Assembly (NCBI RefSeq): GCF_000519185.1
Contig: NZ_JAFA01000019.1
Span: 1-64,000 of the forward strand
DNA from: Paraburkholderia nodosa DSM 21604
GTDB lineage: Bacteria; Pseudomonadota; Gammaproteobacteria; Burkholderiales; Burkholderiaceae
DNA: 64,000 nt
Direction of reading: 5' to 3'
Shown one piece after another: positions 43,168-51,791 of the stretch. The notes beneath the pieces are model-generated. The model did no database searches, was not told where the DNA came from, and saw only the letters and a list, made by a program, of their open reading frames with translations. Made by a program: the position numbers and the translations under genes. Position 1 is the first letter of the stretch, and each line of letters begins with the position of its first letter.

Positions 43168-43857
43168 TCATGCAAAGCGCGTCAGATCGTCCACGCCGAC
43201 ACGTGTGGTGCGGAACCGGTTGACCGGATGCTCGACCTCGGCATAGCCGAACGAGATGCCACAAATCATGTGCTGCGTATCGGGAATGCCGAAATACTCG
43301 CGCACGAAATGCGCGTGGCGAGCCAGCGCTCCTTGCGGCGTGGTGGCCACGCCGTGTGCATAAGCCGCCAGAAGGAAAGATGAGATGAAGCCGCCGGCAT
43401 CCACGAGCGCGTACGGTCCCAGTTCGACCGGCGCCGTAACGATGGCCACGTGCGGCGCATCGAACATGCGGAAGTTTCGAAACGCCTGTTGGGTACTGCG
43501 CTCGGCGTCCTTTGGGCCGATGCCCAGCGACGAATACAGCGCGATGCCCGCACCGCGCCGACGCTCGCCGTAAATGCCCTCATAGCGCGGCGGAAACGGC
43601 AGATCGGACTCATTGTCCCGATGATTGCACGCACGCTCCATCAGCGCCTCACGGAAACGCTGCGTGCTCTCTAAGGTTTCTGTGATGACCAGTTGCCACG
43701 GCTGCACGTTGCACCACGAGGCCGAGCGACCCGCCATGGCGACGATTTTGCGGATCAATCCGGCATCCAGCGCCTTGTTCTGGTAGGCGCGGCAGGTGGA
43801 GCGGCCGTTCGTCAGGCGATCGAGCGCCGCGAGATCGGAAGTTTGTTGCGATGTCAT
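43168..43857 (-). CDS. Nitroreductase-family flavoprotein
   Basis: A 229-residue FMN protein of the nitroreductase fold: NGRSTCRAYQNKALD at the N terminus, SASWCNVQPWQLVI for FMN binding, and CGISFGYAEVEHPVNRFRTTR at the C terminus. Such enzymes reduce nitro groups, quinones or enones, or dehydrogenate in special cases. Inside an acyl-CoA degradation operon a C=C or quinone reduction seems more likely than nitro reduction. Exact role unknown. Confidence 0.88.
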   Translation of the reverse strand: MTSQQTSDLAALDRLTNGRSTCRAYQNKALDAGLIRKIVAMAGRSASWCNVQPWQLVITETLESTQRFREALMERACNHRDNESDLPFPPRYEGIYGERRRGAGIALYSSLGIGPKDAERSTQQAFRNFRMFDAPHVAIVTAPVELGPYALVDAGGFISSFLLAAYAHGVATTPQGALARHAHFVREYFGIPDTQHMICGISFGYAEVEHPVNRFRTTRVGVDDLTRFA

Positions 43858-43911
43858 TAAAAAGGATTCCTCAATTGGCCAGTCATCCCTGACCCAGCGA
43901 TGCGTATAGCC

Positions 43912-45090
43912 TCAGATGAAGGTGCCCTGTGTGCGCCAGGCCTCGATGCGTGCCTCGGGCAGCCAACCTTGCAACGCGGCGATGGCGTTGTCCGTGCTCG
44001 GCGCCGCGGGCGGCTCGGGCCGCGCGGCGGGCGTGCGCGAAAAACGCGGGCCGGGAGCGGGATGCGTCACGCCGTCGAGTTCGATGAACGTGCCGCGCGC
44101 GGCGAGATGCGGATGACCTGGCGCCTCTTCGAAATCGAGCACGGGCGCGAGACAAACGTCCAGCTCGCCGAGCTCCCGCGCCCACTCGTCGCGCGTGCGC
44201 TCCTTGAATTTTGCAGCCAGCACGCCTTTGGCCTCGGGCCACTGCGCGCGGTCCATCTGCTTTTGCAGCAGCGGATGGTCCTGCAACCCGAGCTTGTCGA
44301 GCAGCAGCCGGAAAAACTTGCTCTCGATGGGCCCGACGCTAACGTACTTGCCGTCGGCGCAGGCGTAGACCTCGTAGAAGGGTGCACCGGTGTCGAGCAG
44401 GTTGGTGCCGCGTTCCTTGCTGAGCATGCCTGCCGCGTGCAGGCCTAGCGTAACCGCCATGATAGACGCCACGCCATCCACCATGGCGGCATCCACCACC
44501 TGGCCCCGGCCGCTGCTGCGCGCCTCCAGAAGGCCAGCGAGCAGGCCGAAGGCCAGATACAGCGAGCCGCCCGCATAGTCGCCCAGCACATTGAGCGGCG
44601 GCGTGGGTGCCTGCCCCGCGCGGCCCATCGCGTGCAAGGCGCCGGTGACGGCGATGTAGTTCAGATCGTGTCCGGCCACTTGGGCCAGCGGCCCGTCTTG
44701 CCCCCAGCCGGTCACGCGGCCATAAACGAGACGCGGATTGCGCGTGAGGCACGCATCGGGGCCGAGGCCCAGGCGCTCCATCACGCCGGGGCGAAACCCT
44801 TCGATCAGCGCGTCGGCTCCAGCGATCAGCTCCATCGTCATGTCGACGGCGGCCGGATCTTTGAGGTCGACGCGGATGGACTTGCGGTTGCGTAAGCCCA
44901 GATCGAACTGCACGGGGCGCGGCGCGCCGAGGCCCGAGGGCTCCTTGCGGTCCACGCGGATCACGGTGGCGCCCAGGTCAGCGAGGAACATGGCGGCCAG
45001 CGGCCCGGGCCCGATGCCCGCGATCTCGACGACCTTGATGCCGGCGAGCGGGCCGCAGCGCGACGGGGGAGCGGATGGCTCGGTGGACAT
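43912..45090 (-). CDS. CaiB/BaiF family CoA transferase
   Basis: A 392-residue class III CoA transferase: GIKVVEIAGIGPGPLAAMFL, VIRVDRKEP, RNRKSIRVDL, and the catalytic Asp in LGDYAGGSLYLAFGLL. The VEIAGIGPGP beginning is that of alpha-methylacyl-CoA racemase-like members, so racemisation of a 2-methyl branched acyl-CoA is a real alternative to CoA transfer. It ends downstream of a second CaiB gene whose stop is two bases from its start. Confidence 0.9.
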   Translation of the reverse strand: MSTEPSAPPSRCGPLAGIKVVEIAGIGPGPLAAMFLADLGATVIRVDRKEPSGLGAPRPVQFDLGLRNRKSIRVDLKDPAAVDMTMELIAGADALIEGFRPGVMERLGLGPDACLTRNPRLVYGRVTGWGQDGPLAQVAGHDLNYIAVTGALHAMGRAGQAPTPPLNVLGDYAGGSLYLAFGLLAGLLEARSSGRGQVVDAAMVDGVASIMAVTLGLHAAGMLSKERGTNLLDTGAPFYEVYACADGKYVSVGPIESKFFRLLLDKLGLQDHPLLQKQMDRAQWPEAKGVLAAKFKERTRDEWARELGELDVCLAPVLDFEEAPGHPHLAARGTFIELDGVTHPAPGPRFSRTPAARPEPPAAPSTDNAIAALQGWLPEARIEAWRTQGTFI

Positions 45091-45092
45091 GG

Positions 45093-46331
45093 TCAGATCA
45101 CTCCCTCGTCGCGTAGCTGTTGCAAGCGGTCCTCGGGCAGCTTGAGCAGACTGCGGTAGATCTCGTCGTTGGAGGCGCCGAGCTCCTGCGCGGGCTGGTC
45201 GAACTGCACAGGCGTCTTCGAAAACTTGATCGGCAGGCCCATGCCCATGGCGTCGACATCAGCGAGCCCCGGGTGCTCGAGCTTCACAACGGCGCCGCGC
45301 GCCTGCAGCACCGGGTCCTTGAGCACGTCGAGCGGCGAGCGCACCGGCGCGGCCGGTATACCACGCTTTTCCTGCAACTCACGAATGACTTCTTCCGTGC
45401 TGCGCTGCCGCGTCCATTCCTCGATCACGGCGTTGATTTCGGCTGCGTACTTCATGCGCGGGCCGCGCGTGGCGTAGCGCGGATCGCTGGCCATCGCGGG
45501 CTGACCCACCGCTTCCATCAGATTGCGGAACCAGTCGGGCTGAAACGCCACCATGGCCACGTAGCCGTCGCGCGTACCGTACACGCCAAACGGCACGAGG
45601 CGATCGTGGAAGTTGCCCGAGCGCTTCGGATAGCCCTGCCCGAGAAACACGTCGAAGTGCTCCTCGGCCACCATCGAAGAAAGACAGTCGAGCATGGATA
45701 CCTGCACCAGTTGCCCCTCGCCGGTCCTGCCCCGATGGATCAGCGCGGCGAGGATGCCGTTGACGGCGTAGAGCGGCGCGATCAGGTCGGCCATCGGCAG
45801 GCCCGAGCGCGTGGGCGGACCGTCGGCGAAACCGGTCACGTCCATGATGCCCGAAAGCGCCTGCACGATGATGTCCATGCCCTTGAGATTGGGGTACGGG
45901 CTCGGCTCGCCGAAAGCCTTGATCGACGCATAGACGATCCTCGGGTTGGCGCGGCGCACGCTCTCGTAATCCACGCCGAGGCGCGCCGTGGCGCCCTCGC
46001 TGGCGTTCTCGATAACTACGTCGCATTCCTTGACGAGTTCCATGAAAAGCGCATGGCCCTGATCCGACTTCAGATCGAGCGTGATGCTTTTCTTGTTGCG
46101 CGCGCGATTGAGGATCGTCAGCGACACCTCGTCGTCGCGCCGCACGCCGAAGTGGACGCCTTCCTTGCCCACATAGGGCGGGTTGCTGCGCGCGATGTCG
46201 CCGCCGCCGGGCGATTCGACCCGGATGACTTCGGCGCCCAGACCGCCCAGCAACAGCGACCCGTAGGGCCCCGCGAGCGCCACGGTCAGATCGAGAACGC
46301 GAATACCCTCCAGGGGTCTTGTAGCTGACAT
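45093..46331 (-). CDS. CaiB/BaiF family CoA transferase
   Basis: A 412-residue class III CoA transferase: LEGIRVLDLTVALAGPYGSL, VIRVESPGGGD, RNKKSITLDLK, and the catalytic Asp in PMADLIAPLYAVNGIL. The start MSATRPLEG follows AGGAGA. Its neighbour at 43912 looks more like a racemase, so this one is the better candidate for the CoA transferase of the operon. It follows the acyl-CoA dehydrogenase by about 80 bp. Confidence 0.92.
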   Translation of the reverse strand: MSATRPLEGIRVLDLTVALAGPYGSLLLGGLGAEVIRVESPGGGDIARSNPPYVGKEGVHFGVRRDDEVSLTILNRARNKKSITLDLKSDQGHALFMELVKECDVVIENASEGATARLGVDYESVRRANPRIVYASIKAFGEPSPYPNLKGMDIIVQALSGIMDVTGFADGPPTRSGLPMADLIAPLYAVNGILAALIHRGRTGEGQLVQVSMLDCLSSMVAEEHFDVFLGQGYPKRSGNFHDRLVPFGVYGTRDGYVAMVAFQPDWFRNLMEAVGQPAMASDPRYATRGPRMKYAAEINAVIEEWTRQRSTEEVIRELQEKRGIPAAPVRSPLDVLKDPVLQARGAVVKLEHPGLADVDAMGMGLPIKFSKTPVQFDQPAQELGASNDEIYRSLLKLPEDRLQQLRDEGVI

Positions 46332-46410
46332 GCCTTGTCTCCTGTCGACCCGGATTCGCGCTTTGGCGCCGTTACCTGGGTCCCATGCACATTGCGGAAT
46401 CTCTTTTGCT

Positions 46411-47577
46411 TCAGTATGACTTCGGCAAGCCAAGCTTGCGCTCGGCGATGTTCGACAGGATGAGCTGCGGAGTGACCGGTGCGATATAACCGATCCACGC
46501 CTCGCGCATGAAGCGCTCCACGTGATACTCCTTTGCATAGCCGAAGCCGCCGTGCGTGAGGATCGAAGTCTGACACGCGTTCATGCAGGCCTCGGACGCG
46601 AGCAGCTTCGCCGCGTTGGCCTCGGAGCCGCAGGGCAGGCCCCTATCGTAGAGATCGGCCGCCGCGAAGATCATATGATTGGCCGCTTCCAGCTCCGCCC
46701 AGTTGCGCGCGAGCGGATGTTGGACGCCCTGATTCTGTCCGATCTGACGGCCGAACACGACGCGCTCCTTCGCATATTGCGTGGCCAGTTTGAGCACGGC
46801 GCGGCCGATGCCGACCTGCTCGACCGCGACCAGCACACGCTCGGCGTTCATGCCGTGGAAGATGTAGCTGAGCCCCTTGCCTTCCTCGCCGATCAGCGCG
46901 TCCTTCGACACCGGCAGGTTGTCGATGAAGAGTTCGTTGGTATCGACGGCGGCGCGGCCCAGCTTGTCGATCTCTCGAATCTCGACGTAATCGCGGTCGA
47001 GCTTCGTGTAGAACAGGCTCAAGCCCTCGCTGTGCTTCTTGACCTCCTCGATCGGTGTGGTGCGCGCGAGGATCAGCATATGGTCGGCCACTTGCGCGGT
47101 CGAGATGAACACCTTCTTTCCCGAGATCAGGTAGTTGCCGTCGGCCTGTTTTTTCGCCGTGACCTTGAGCTTGGTGGTGTCGAGCCCCGTGTCGGGCTCG
47201 GTGACCGCGAAGCACGCCTTGTGCTCGCCGCGCGAAAATGGCGGCAACCAGGCCTTCTTCTGCGCCTCCGAGCCGAAATGCACGACTGGCTGCAAGCCGA
47301 AGATATTCATGTGAATCGTGGATGCCGCCGCCTGACCGCCGCACTCGGCCACAGTGCGCATGAACAGCGCCGCCTCCGTCACGCCCAGATTCGCGCCGCC
47401 AAACTCTTCGGGCATGCAGATGCCGAGCCAGCCGCCGCTCGCGACGGCCTCGAAGAATTCGTGCGGAAACTCGTGACTCTTGTCCTTGTTGCGCCAGTAT
47501 TCGAGCGGGAAGTCCGTACAGATTTTTTCGGCCGCATCGACGATGGCAAGCTGATCGGCGCTGAGTTGGTAGTCCAT
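46411..47577 (-). CDS. Acyl-CoA dehydrogenase (isovaleryl-type base position)
   Basis: A 388-residue acyl-CoA dehydrogenase: FAVTEPDTGLDTTKL, GRQIGQNQGVQHPLAR and the C-terminal WIGYIAPVTPQLI in place of YEGT. The only Glu at a known base position is Glu246 (GMNAERVL), the isovaleryl-type location. It resembles the 28737 enzyme far more than the 39349 one. CGGAG precedes the start. Electrons probably go to the EtfAB encoded at 27019-28714, as no other ETF is in the window. Confidence 0.93.
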   Translation of the reverse strand: MDYQLSADQLAIVDAAEKICTDFPLEYWRNKDKSHEFPHEFFEAVASGGWLGICMPEEFGGANLGVTEAALFMRTVAECGGQAAASTIHMNIFGLQPVVHFGSEAQKKAWLPPFSRGEHKACFAVTEPDTGLDTTKLKVTAKKQADGNYLISGKKVFISTAQVADHMLILARTTPIEEVKKHSEGLSLFYTKLDRDYVEIREIDKLGRAAVDTNELFIDNLPVSKDALIGEEGKGLSYIFHGMNAERVLVAVEQVGIGRAVLKLATQYAKERVVFGRQIGQNQGVQHPLARNWAELEAANHMIFAAADLYDRGLPCGSEANAAKLLASEACMNACQTSILTHGGFGYAKEYHVERFMREAWIGYIAPVTPQLILSNIAERKLGLPKSY

Positions 47578-47599
47578 TGCTAACTCCGGTAGGGCGAAA

Positions 47600-48061
47600 T
47601 CAGATCTTGTCGGCGGGACGCAGCATCATCAGACCGGTTCGCACCGCCGTGCAGACGATCTCGTCGCGCTGGTTCTTCGCGACGTGCCTGAAGGTGACGA
47701 TGCCCGAGTCGTTGCGGCTCTTCGAAAGACGCGTTTCGACGATCTCGGTCTCGACGCGGATGGTGTCGCCATGGAACGTGGGCTTGGGAAACGCGATCTC
47801 GCCGAAGCCCAGGTTGCCGAGCGTGGTGCCGAGCGTCGTTTCGTACACGGTAATGCCGGCCACGAGCGCCAGCAGGAACATGCTGTTCACGAGACGCTGC
47901 CCGTAGAAGGTGTTCTTGCTGTATTCGGCGTCGATATGCAGCGGCGCGCAGTTATAGGTCATCGCCGAGAACAGGACATTGTCGGTCTCCGTCACGGTGC
48001 GGCGAATGGCGTGCTCGATCACCGTGCCGGGCTTGAATTCTTCGAAGTAAAGGCCTGCCAT
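47600..48061 (-). CDS. MaoC-family dehydratase/hydratase
   Basis: A 153-residue single hot-dog protein starting MAGLYFEEFKPGTVIEHAIR with active-site motif MTYNCAPLHIDAEYSKNTFY and then GQRLVNSMFLLAL. This is the mesaconyl-CoA hydratase-like kind of MaoC. The start at 48061 is the normal family beginning; the longer open frame overlaps the lyase gene. With the acyl-CoA dehydrogenase and CitE-like lyase next to it, it fits dehydrogenation, hydration and cleavage of a branched dicarboxylyl-CoA. Confidence 0.92.
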   Translation of the reverse strand: MAGLYFEEFKPGTVIEHAIRRTVTETDNVLFSAMTYNCAPLHIDAEYSKNTFYGQRLVNSMFLLALVAGITVYETTLGTTLGNLGFGEIAFPKPTFHGDTIRVETEIVETRLSKSRNDSGIVTFRHVAKNQRDEIVCTAVRTGLMMLRPADKI

Positions 48062-48090
48062 TTTGCTTGTCTCCAGTCCAGGGATGTTGA

Positions 48091-48978
48091 TCAGTGGTTG
48101 AACGACTGCGCGAGCGCGATGATTTCGCGCGCCGTCTTCACGTGGGCTATGTCGATATGCTCGCCGTCGTAGATGCACGAGGCGCGGCCTTCGGCCTGGG
48201 CCTTGTCCAAGGCGTCGATCATTCCCTGGTAAAACGCCACTTCTTCTTCGGTGGGGCTATAGGTCTTGTTGACGATCTCGACGTTCGAGGGATGCAGCAC
48301 CAGCTCACCGCTCATGCCCAGTTGGCGGTCGTTGGCCGCCGAGACCTTGAGCCCTTCGAGGTCGTGCACCTGCTGCCAGACGCCGCCGATGGGCAGCTTG
48401 CCCGCGGCGCGCGCGGCCATGACGACGCGCGACTTGAGGTAATGCGTCTCGCGGCCTTCGAGCGACCAGACGGTCTTGAGCGCGCGGGCCACGTCGGCGT
48501 TCTTGGCCGTGGCGCCCACGATGGCCGGCACGCGCTCGTGCTGGGCAATTTCATAGGCCAGTTGCAGCGAACGGGCGGTCTCCAGCAGCGGAATCACTTT
48601 GGTGTGACCGACCTCGACGCCCGCGCGGTACTCGGCCTCGGCCAGCATCGACGAAACGGTATGGATGTCCTCGGGGCCGCAGGGCTTGGAGATCACGATG
48701 CCCTCGACCACGGGGCTCACGATCGCGAGGATGTCGTCGAAGTCGTACAGGTGCGCGCTGCGGTTGATCCGCACCCAGATCCGCTGCTTCTGTTCGGCGA
48801 GCCAGGCCAGCTTCGACTTGACGATCTCGCGCGCCTCCACTTTCTGGGGCGGCGGCACGCTGTCCTCCAGATCCAGGATCAGCGCATCGGCCCTGGAGGT
48901 GATGCACTTCTCGATCCAGGTCGGCTTGTTTCCCGGAACAAAGAGGAAGCTGCGTATGGGTTTCATCTGCGTCGTCAT
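48091..48978 (-). CDS. CitE/HpcH-type CoA ester lyase
   Basis: A 295-residue lyase: PIRSFLFVPGNKPTWIEKC, DALILDLEDSVPPPQK, acidic ligand in IPLLETARSLQLAYE and the late SGELVLHPSNVEIVN. The region that usually reads G-x-x-D-x-x-x-D-L-G is instead GATAKNADVARALKT, so it is a distinct subfamily from the 24034 lyase. MTTQMKPIRSF (48978) is the likely start. First gene of the operon down to 42360; divergent from the MFS gene. Confidence 0.88.
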   Translation of the reverse strand: MTTQMKPIRSFLFVPGNKPTWIEKCITSRADALILDLEDSVPPPQKVEAREIVKSKLAWLAEQKQRIWVRINRSAHLYDFDDILAIVSPVVEGIVISKPCGPEDIHTVSSMLAEAEYRAGVEVGHTKVIPLLETARSLQLAYEIAQHERVPAIVGATAKNADVARALKTVWSLEGRETHYLKSRVVMAARAAGKLPIGGVWQQVHDLEGLKVSAANDRQLGMSGELVLHPSNVEIVNKTYSPTEEEVAFYQGMIDALDKAQAEGRASCIYDGEHIDIAHVKTAREIIALAQSFNH

Positions 48979-49027
48979 GTCTATCTCGGCCTGTCGATGG
49001 GTTCTACCAATGTCCGTCATGCTTTAT

Positions 49028-49041
49028 CTAACAACTGGTAG
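49028..49041. promoter_or_regulatory. CTAAC-N4-GTTAG operator before the lyase operon
   Basis: CTAACAACTGGTAG fits CTAAC-N4-GTTAG with one mismatch (GGTAG), and a further TTAG follows. It lies about 50 bp upstream of the lyase start on the reverse strand, in promoter position. Confidence 0.6.
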
Positions 49042-49189
49042 TTAGTTTCCGCGCAGACAGCGACACTGTCATTCGGGGTTTACACCAACAGCGGCACAGG
49101 CGCGAAAGTTGCAGCGTGCCGGGCATTTCGGTCGGCTCATGGATAACACTCATGGAACATCGCCTCCTCCCGCACCACACTACCCGCGA

Positions 49190-49211
49190 AACTACCAAAC
49201 ATTAGGTAGTT
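49190..49211. promoter_or_regulatory. Operator before the MFS gene
   Basis: AACTACC at 49190 and GGTAGTT at 49205 form a perfect 7-bp inverted repeat with an 8-base spacer. Inside it CTACCAAACATTAG (49192-49205) fits the 14-bp CTAAC-N4-GTTAG pattern with two mismatches. It is 48 bp before the MFS start. Confidence 0.6.
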
Positions 49212-49258
49212 ACAATCGTAATATCGCACGTTATCCGAACCACCGTATTGGAGGAGCA

Positions 49259-50644
49259 ATGAGCAACACCATGAACGACATGCCGACCAACGGCGCGGGC
49301 TCAAGCGGACAGGCGCTGGCGCAGTCGTCCCCGCTCCGGGTAGCCCATGACAGCGGGCAGGCCTGGTACATCCTGGCGGTGCTGACGCTCGCCTACTCGC
49401 TCGCTTACATCGACCGGCAACTCCTCAACTTGCTGGTCGAGCCAATCAAACATTCGCTGGTCATCTCCGACACGCAGCTGAGCCTCGTCCAGGGCATCGC
49501 GTTCATTTCGGCGTACCTGGTCGCGTCGCCGCTGTTCGGCCGGCTCGTCGACGTGACCAACAGGCGCAATCTGCTCGTGGTCGGCATCTGCCTGTGGTGC
49601 GGCTTCACCGCGCTGTGCGGCAGGGCCGATACCTATGAAGGGCTCTTCATCGCGCGGCTGGGCGTAGGCGCCAGCGAAGCGTGCGTATTCCCGCTCGCGC
49701 TCTCGGTGATCGCCGACTGCTTTTCGGCGAAAAAAATGGCGCGCGCGATGAGCATCTTCATTCTCGGGCCGATGCTTGGCGGCGGGCTCTCACTCGTGGC
49801 CGGCGGCCTCGTGATCGAGTTCGCGCGCTCGCTTCACCAGCATTTCCCGATCCTCGCGCAATTCCAGACCTGGCAGCTCGCGTTCGTACTGATCGGACTG
49901 CCAGGGATTCTCTTCGCGCTGCTGGTGGTGCTGACCGTGCGCGAACCCGTGCGCAGCGACGTGATCAGCGAGCGCGAGGACGATCGGCAATTCACGACTG
50001 GCGATGCGGCCTCGTATCTCTGGCAGCGCCGCGGGTTCTATGTCCGCATTTTGCTGGGCGTGGGCATGCTGGCGATCGTCGTGCTCGGCATGCCCGCGTG
50101 GCTGCCCACGTATCTGATCCGCACGCACGGAATGCCGGCTGCGCTGGTGGGATTCCGCTTCGGCATGCTAGTGGTTGGCTTCGGCATTGCCGGCGCGCTC
50201 ACTGGACCCTGGATTGCCCGCCGGCTCGAGAAGCGCGGCCATACCGATGCGCAGCTGCGCACCGCCGCGTTCGCCATGATTCCGATGCTGCTTTGCTGCG
50301 CGAGCATTCCATTCGCACCGGGCGCGACGGGCGCGCTGGCCGCGGCCGCTGGCACAGTCTTTTTCTTCAGCCTGCCCACGGGCTGCATGAGTGCCGCACT
50401 GCAGCTCGTTGCGCCGAGCCGCATGCGCGGCACCGTGGGTGCGCTCTATTCATTCGTCGCTCAATTGATCGGCTTCGGCGCGGGCCCGACGCTGATCGCG
50501 TTGATAACCGATCATGGGTTCGGCAATCCGAAGATGGTCGGGCACTCGATCGCCATCGTTTGCACGATCGCGTCGGCGCTCGCGGCGTGGCTGCTCTTTA
50601 CCGCGCTGCCTCACTATCGGCGCTTGCTGGCCGAGGCGGCGTAA
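49259..50644 (+). CDS. MFS transporter, spinster-like
   Basis: A 461-residue membrane protein with about 12 hydrophobic segments. The N-terminal YIDRQLLNLLVEPIKHSL and TQLSLVQGIAFISAYLVASPLFGRLVD signatures are those of spinster-like major facilitators. ATG 49259 follows GGAGGAG, whereas the frame is open to 49109 through the operator. It is divergent from the lyase operon with operators on both sides, so it is likely the uptake system of the pathway substrate. Confidence 0.92.
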   Translation: MSNTMNDMPTNGAGSSGQALAQSSPLRVAHDSGQAWYILAVLTLAYSLAYIDRQLLNLLVEPIKHSLVISDTQLSLVQGIAFISAYLVASPLFGRLVDVTNRRNLLVVGICLWCGFTALCGRADTYEGLFIARLGVGASEACVFPLALSVIADCFSAKKMARAMSIFILGPMLGGGLSLVAGGLVIEFARSLHQHFPILAQFQTWQLAFVLIGLPGILFALLVVLTVREPVRSDVISEREDDRQFTTGDAASYLWQRRGFYVRILLGVGMLAIVVLGMPAWLPTYLIRTHGMPAALVGFRFGMLVVGFGIAGALTGPWIARRLEKRGHTDAQLRTAAFAMIPMLLCCASIPFAPGATGALAAAAGTVFFFSLPTGCMSAALQLVAPSRMRGTVGALYSFVAQLIGFGAGPTLIALITDHGFGNPKMVGHSIAIVCTIASALAAWLLFTALPHYRRLLAEAA

Positions 50645-50698
50645 ACAACTCAGGAGTGGAAGGCAGATTGACCGCTTGCGGGAGCGCGTGCCGGGTTG

Positions 50699-50728
50699 AC
50701 CCATGCACCGCTCCCGCGGTGCATGGGT
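50699..50728. terminator. Bidirectional terminator hairpin
   Basis: ACCCATGCACCGC and GCGGTGCATGGGT form a perfect 13-bp stem with a TCCC loop, midway between the converging MFS and reductase genes. A strong stem in this position suggests a two-way terminator, although T runs are absent. Confidence 0.65.
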
Positions 50729-50737
50729 CCGGCGCGT

Positions 50738-51712
50738 CTACAGATCGAGTACCAGCCGCGCCGACTTCGAGCGCGAGCAGCACGGCAGGAACTGGTCATT
50801 GGCCGCCCGCTCGTCGGGCGTGAGGTAGGCGTCGAAATGCTCAGGCTCGCCGGTCAGCACGCGCGTGAGGCAGGTCCCGCACACGCCCTGTTCGCACGAC
50901 GTCTCGATCCGGATGCCGGCCTTCGCCAGCGCCGCCACGACGGACTCGTCCTTCCCGACCACGACCACCTGCCCCGAACTCGCGATCTCTACCTCGAAGC
51001 GCTCGCCGCCAGCCATTTCCCGCGCGTCGGCGGCGAAGAACTCGTAGTGCAGTTGCTCGTCCGTCCAGCCGGCCTCTCGTGCGGTACTCAGCACGGCATC
51101 CATGAAACCCTTGGGCCCGCACACGTACAGATGAGTGCCTGCCTCCGGCCGCGCGAGCAGCGCCGCGAGATCGAGTTTCTGGTCGTGATCGCCGTCGTCG
51201 AAATGGAACTGGACGCGCGGCGCATACCTTGCCTGGGCAATGCGCTCCGCGAACGCGGTGCGTGCGCGCGAACGCGTGCAGTAGCGCATATCGAACGATG
51301 CACCGGTCGCCGCGAGCCGCTCCGCCATGCAGAGGATCGGCATCACGCCAATGCCGCCCGCGAGCAAAAGACTATGCCGCGCCTCATGCGCGAGCGGGAA
51401 ATTATTCTTCGGCTTACTGATCGTCAGTTCGTCGCCGATCCGCACGCGCTCGTGCATCCCGGCTGAGCCGCCGCGCGACTTCGGATCGCGCAGCACCGAG
51501 ATCTGATAGCGATGGCTTTCGTTTGGCGCATTGCACAACGAATACTGACGCGTTAGCCCACCAGGTACCGCGACGTCGATATGCGAGCCCGCCGAGAAGG
51601 CCGGCAACGGGCCGCCGTTCGCGCGAACCAATTCGAAACTGCAAATATCCACGGCCTCGTCATGCCTCGCCGCTACGCGAACTTTGAGTCCGCCCAACCC
51701 ACTGGTCATCAT
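50738..51712 (-). CDS. Rieske oxygenase reductase (FMN/[2Fe-2S], VanB/PDR type)
   Basis: A 324-residue phthalate-dioxygenase-reductase-like protein. The flavin domain has TRQYSLCNAPNE, the NAD domain LLLAGGIGVMPILCM and YVCGPKGFMDAVL, and the C-terminal plant-type ferredoxin the cluster ligands CEQGVCGTC and CCS. It transfers NADH electrons to the Rieske oxygenase encoded next to it, and probably also to the copy at 3181, which has no reductase. Start among the ATGs at 51712-51721 is uncertain. It follows the oxygenase by about 80 bp. Confidence 0.93.
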   Translation of the reverse strand: MMTSGLGGLKVRVAARHDEAVDICSFELVRANGGPLPAFSAGSHIDVAVPGGLTRQYSLCNAPNESHRYQISVLRDPKSRGGSAGMHERVRIGDELTISKPKNNFPLAHEARHSLLLAGGIGVMPILCMAERLAATGASFDMRYCTRSRARTAFAERIAQARYAPRVQFHFDDGDHDQKLDLAALLARPEAGTHLYVCGPKGFMDAVLSTAREAGWTDEQLHYEFFAADAREMAGGERFEVEIASSGQVVVVGKDESVVAALAKAGIRIETSCEQGVCGTCLTRVLTGEPEHFDAYLTPDERAANDQFLPCCSRSKSARLVLDL

Positions 51713-51791
51713 TTTTCCCATTCTCGTGGTGGAATCTCCGCGCGACCAACGCGCGGCGTCGCCTGCCAGCAACGCCGCCGCGCCCGCGCGC

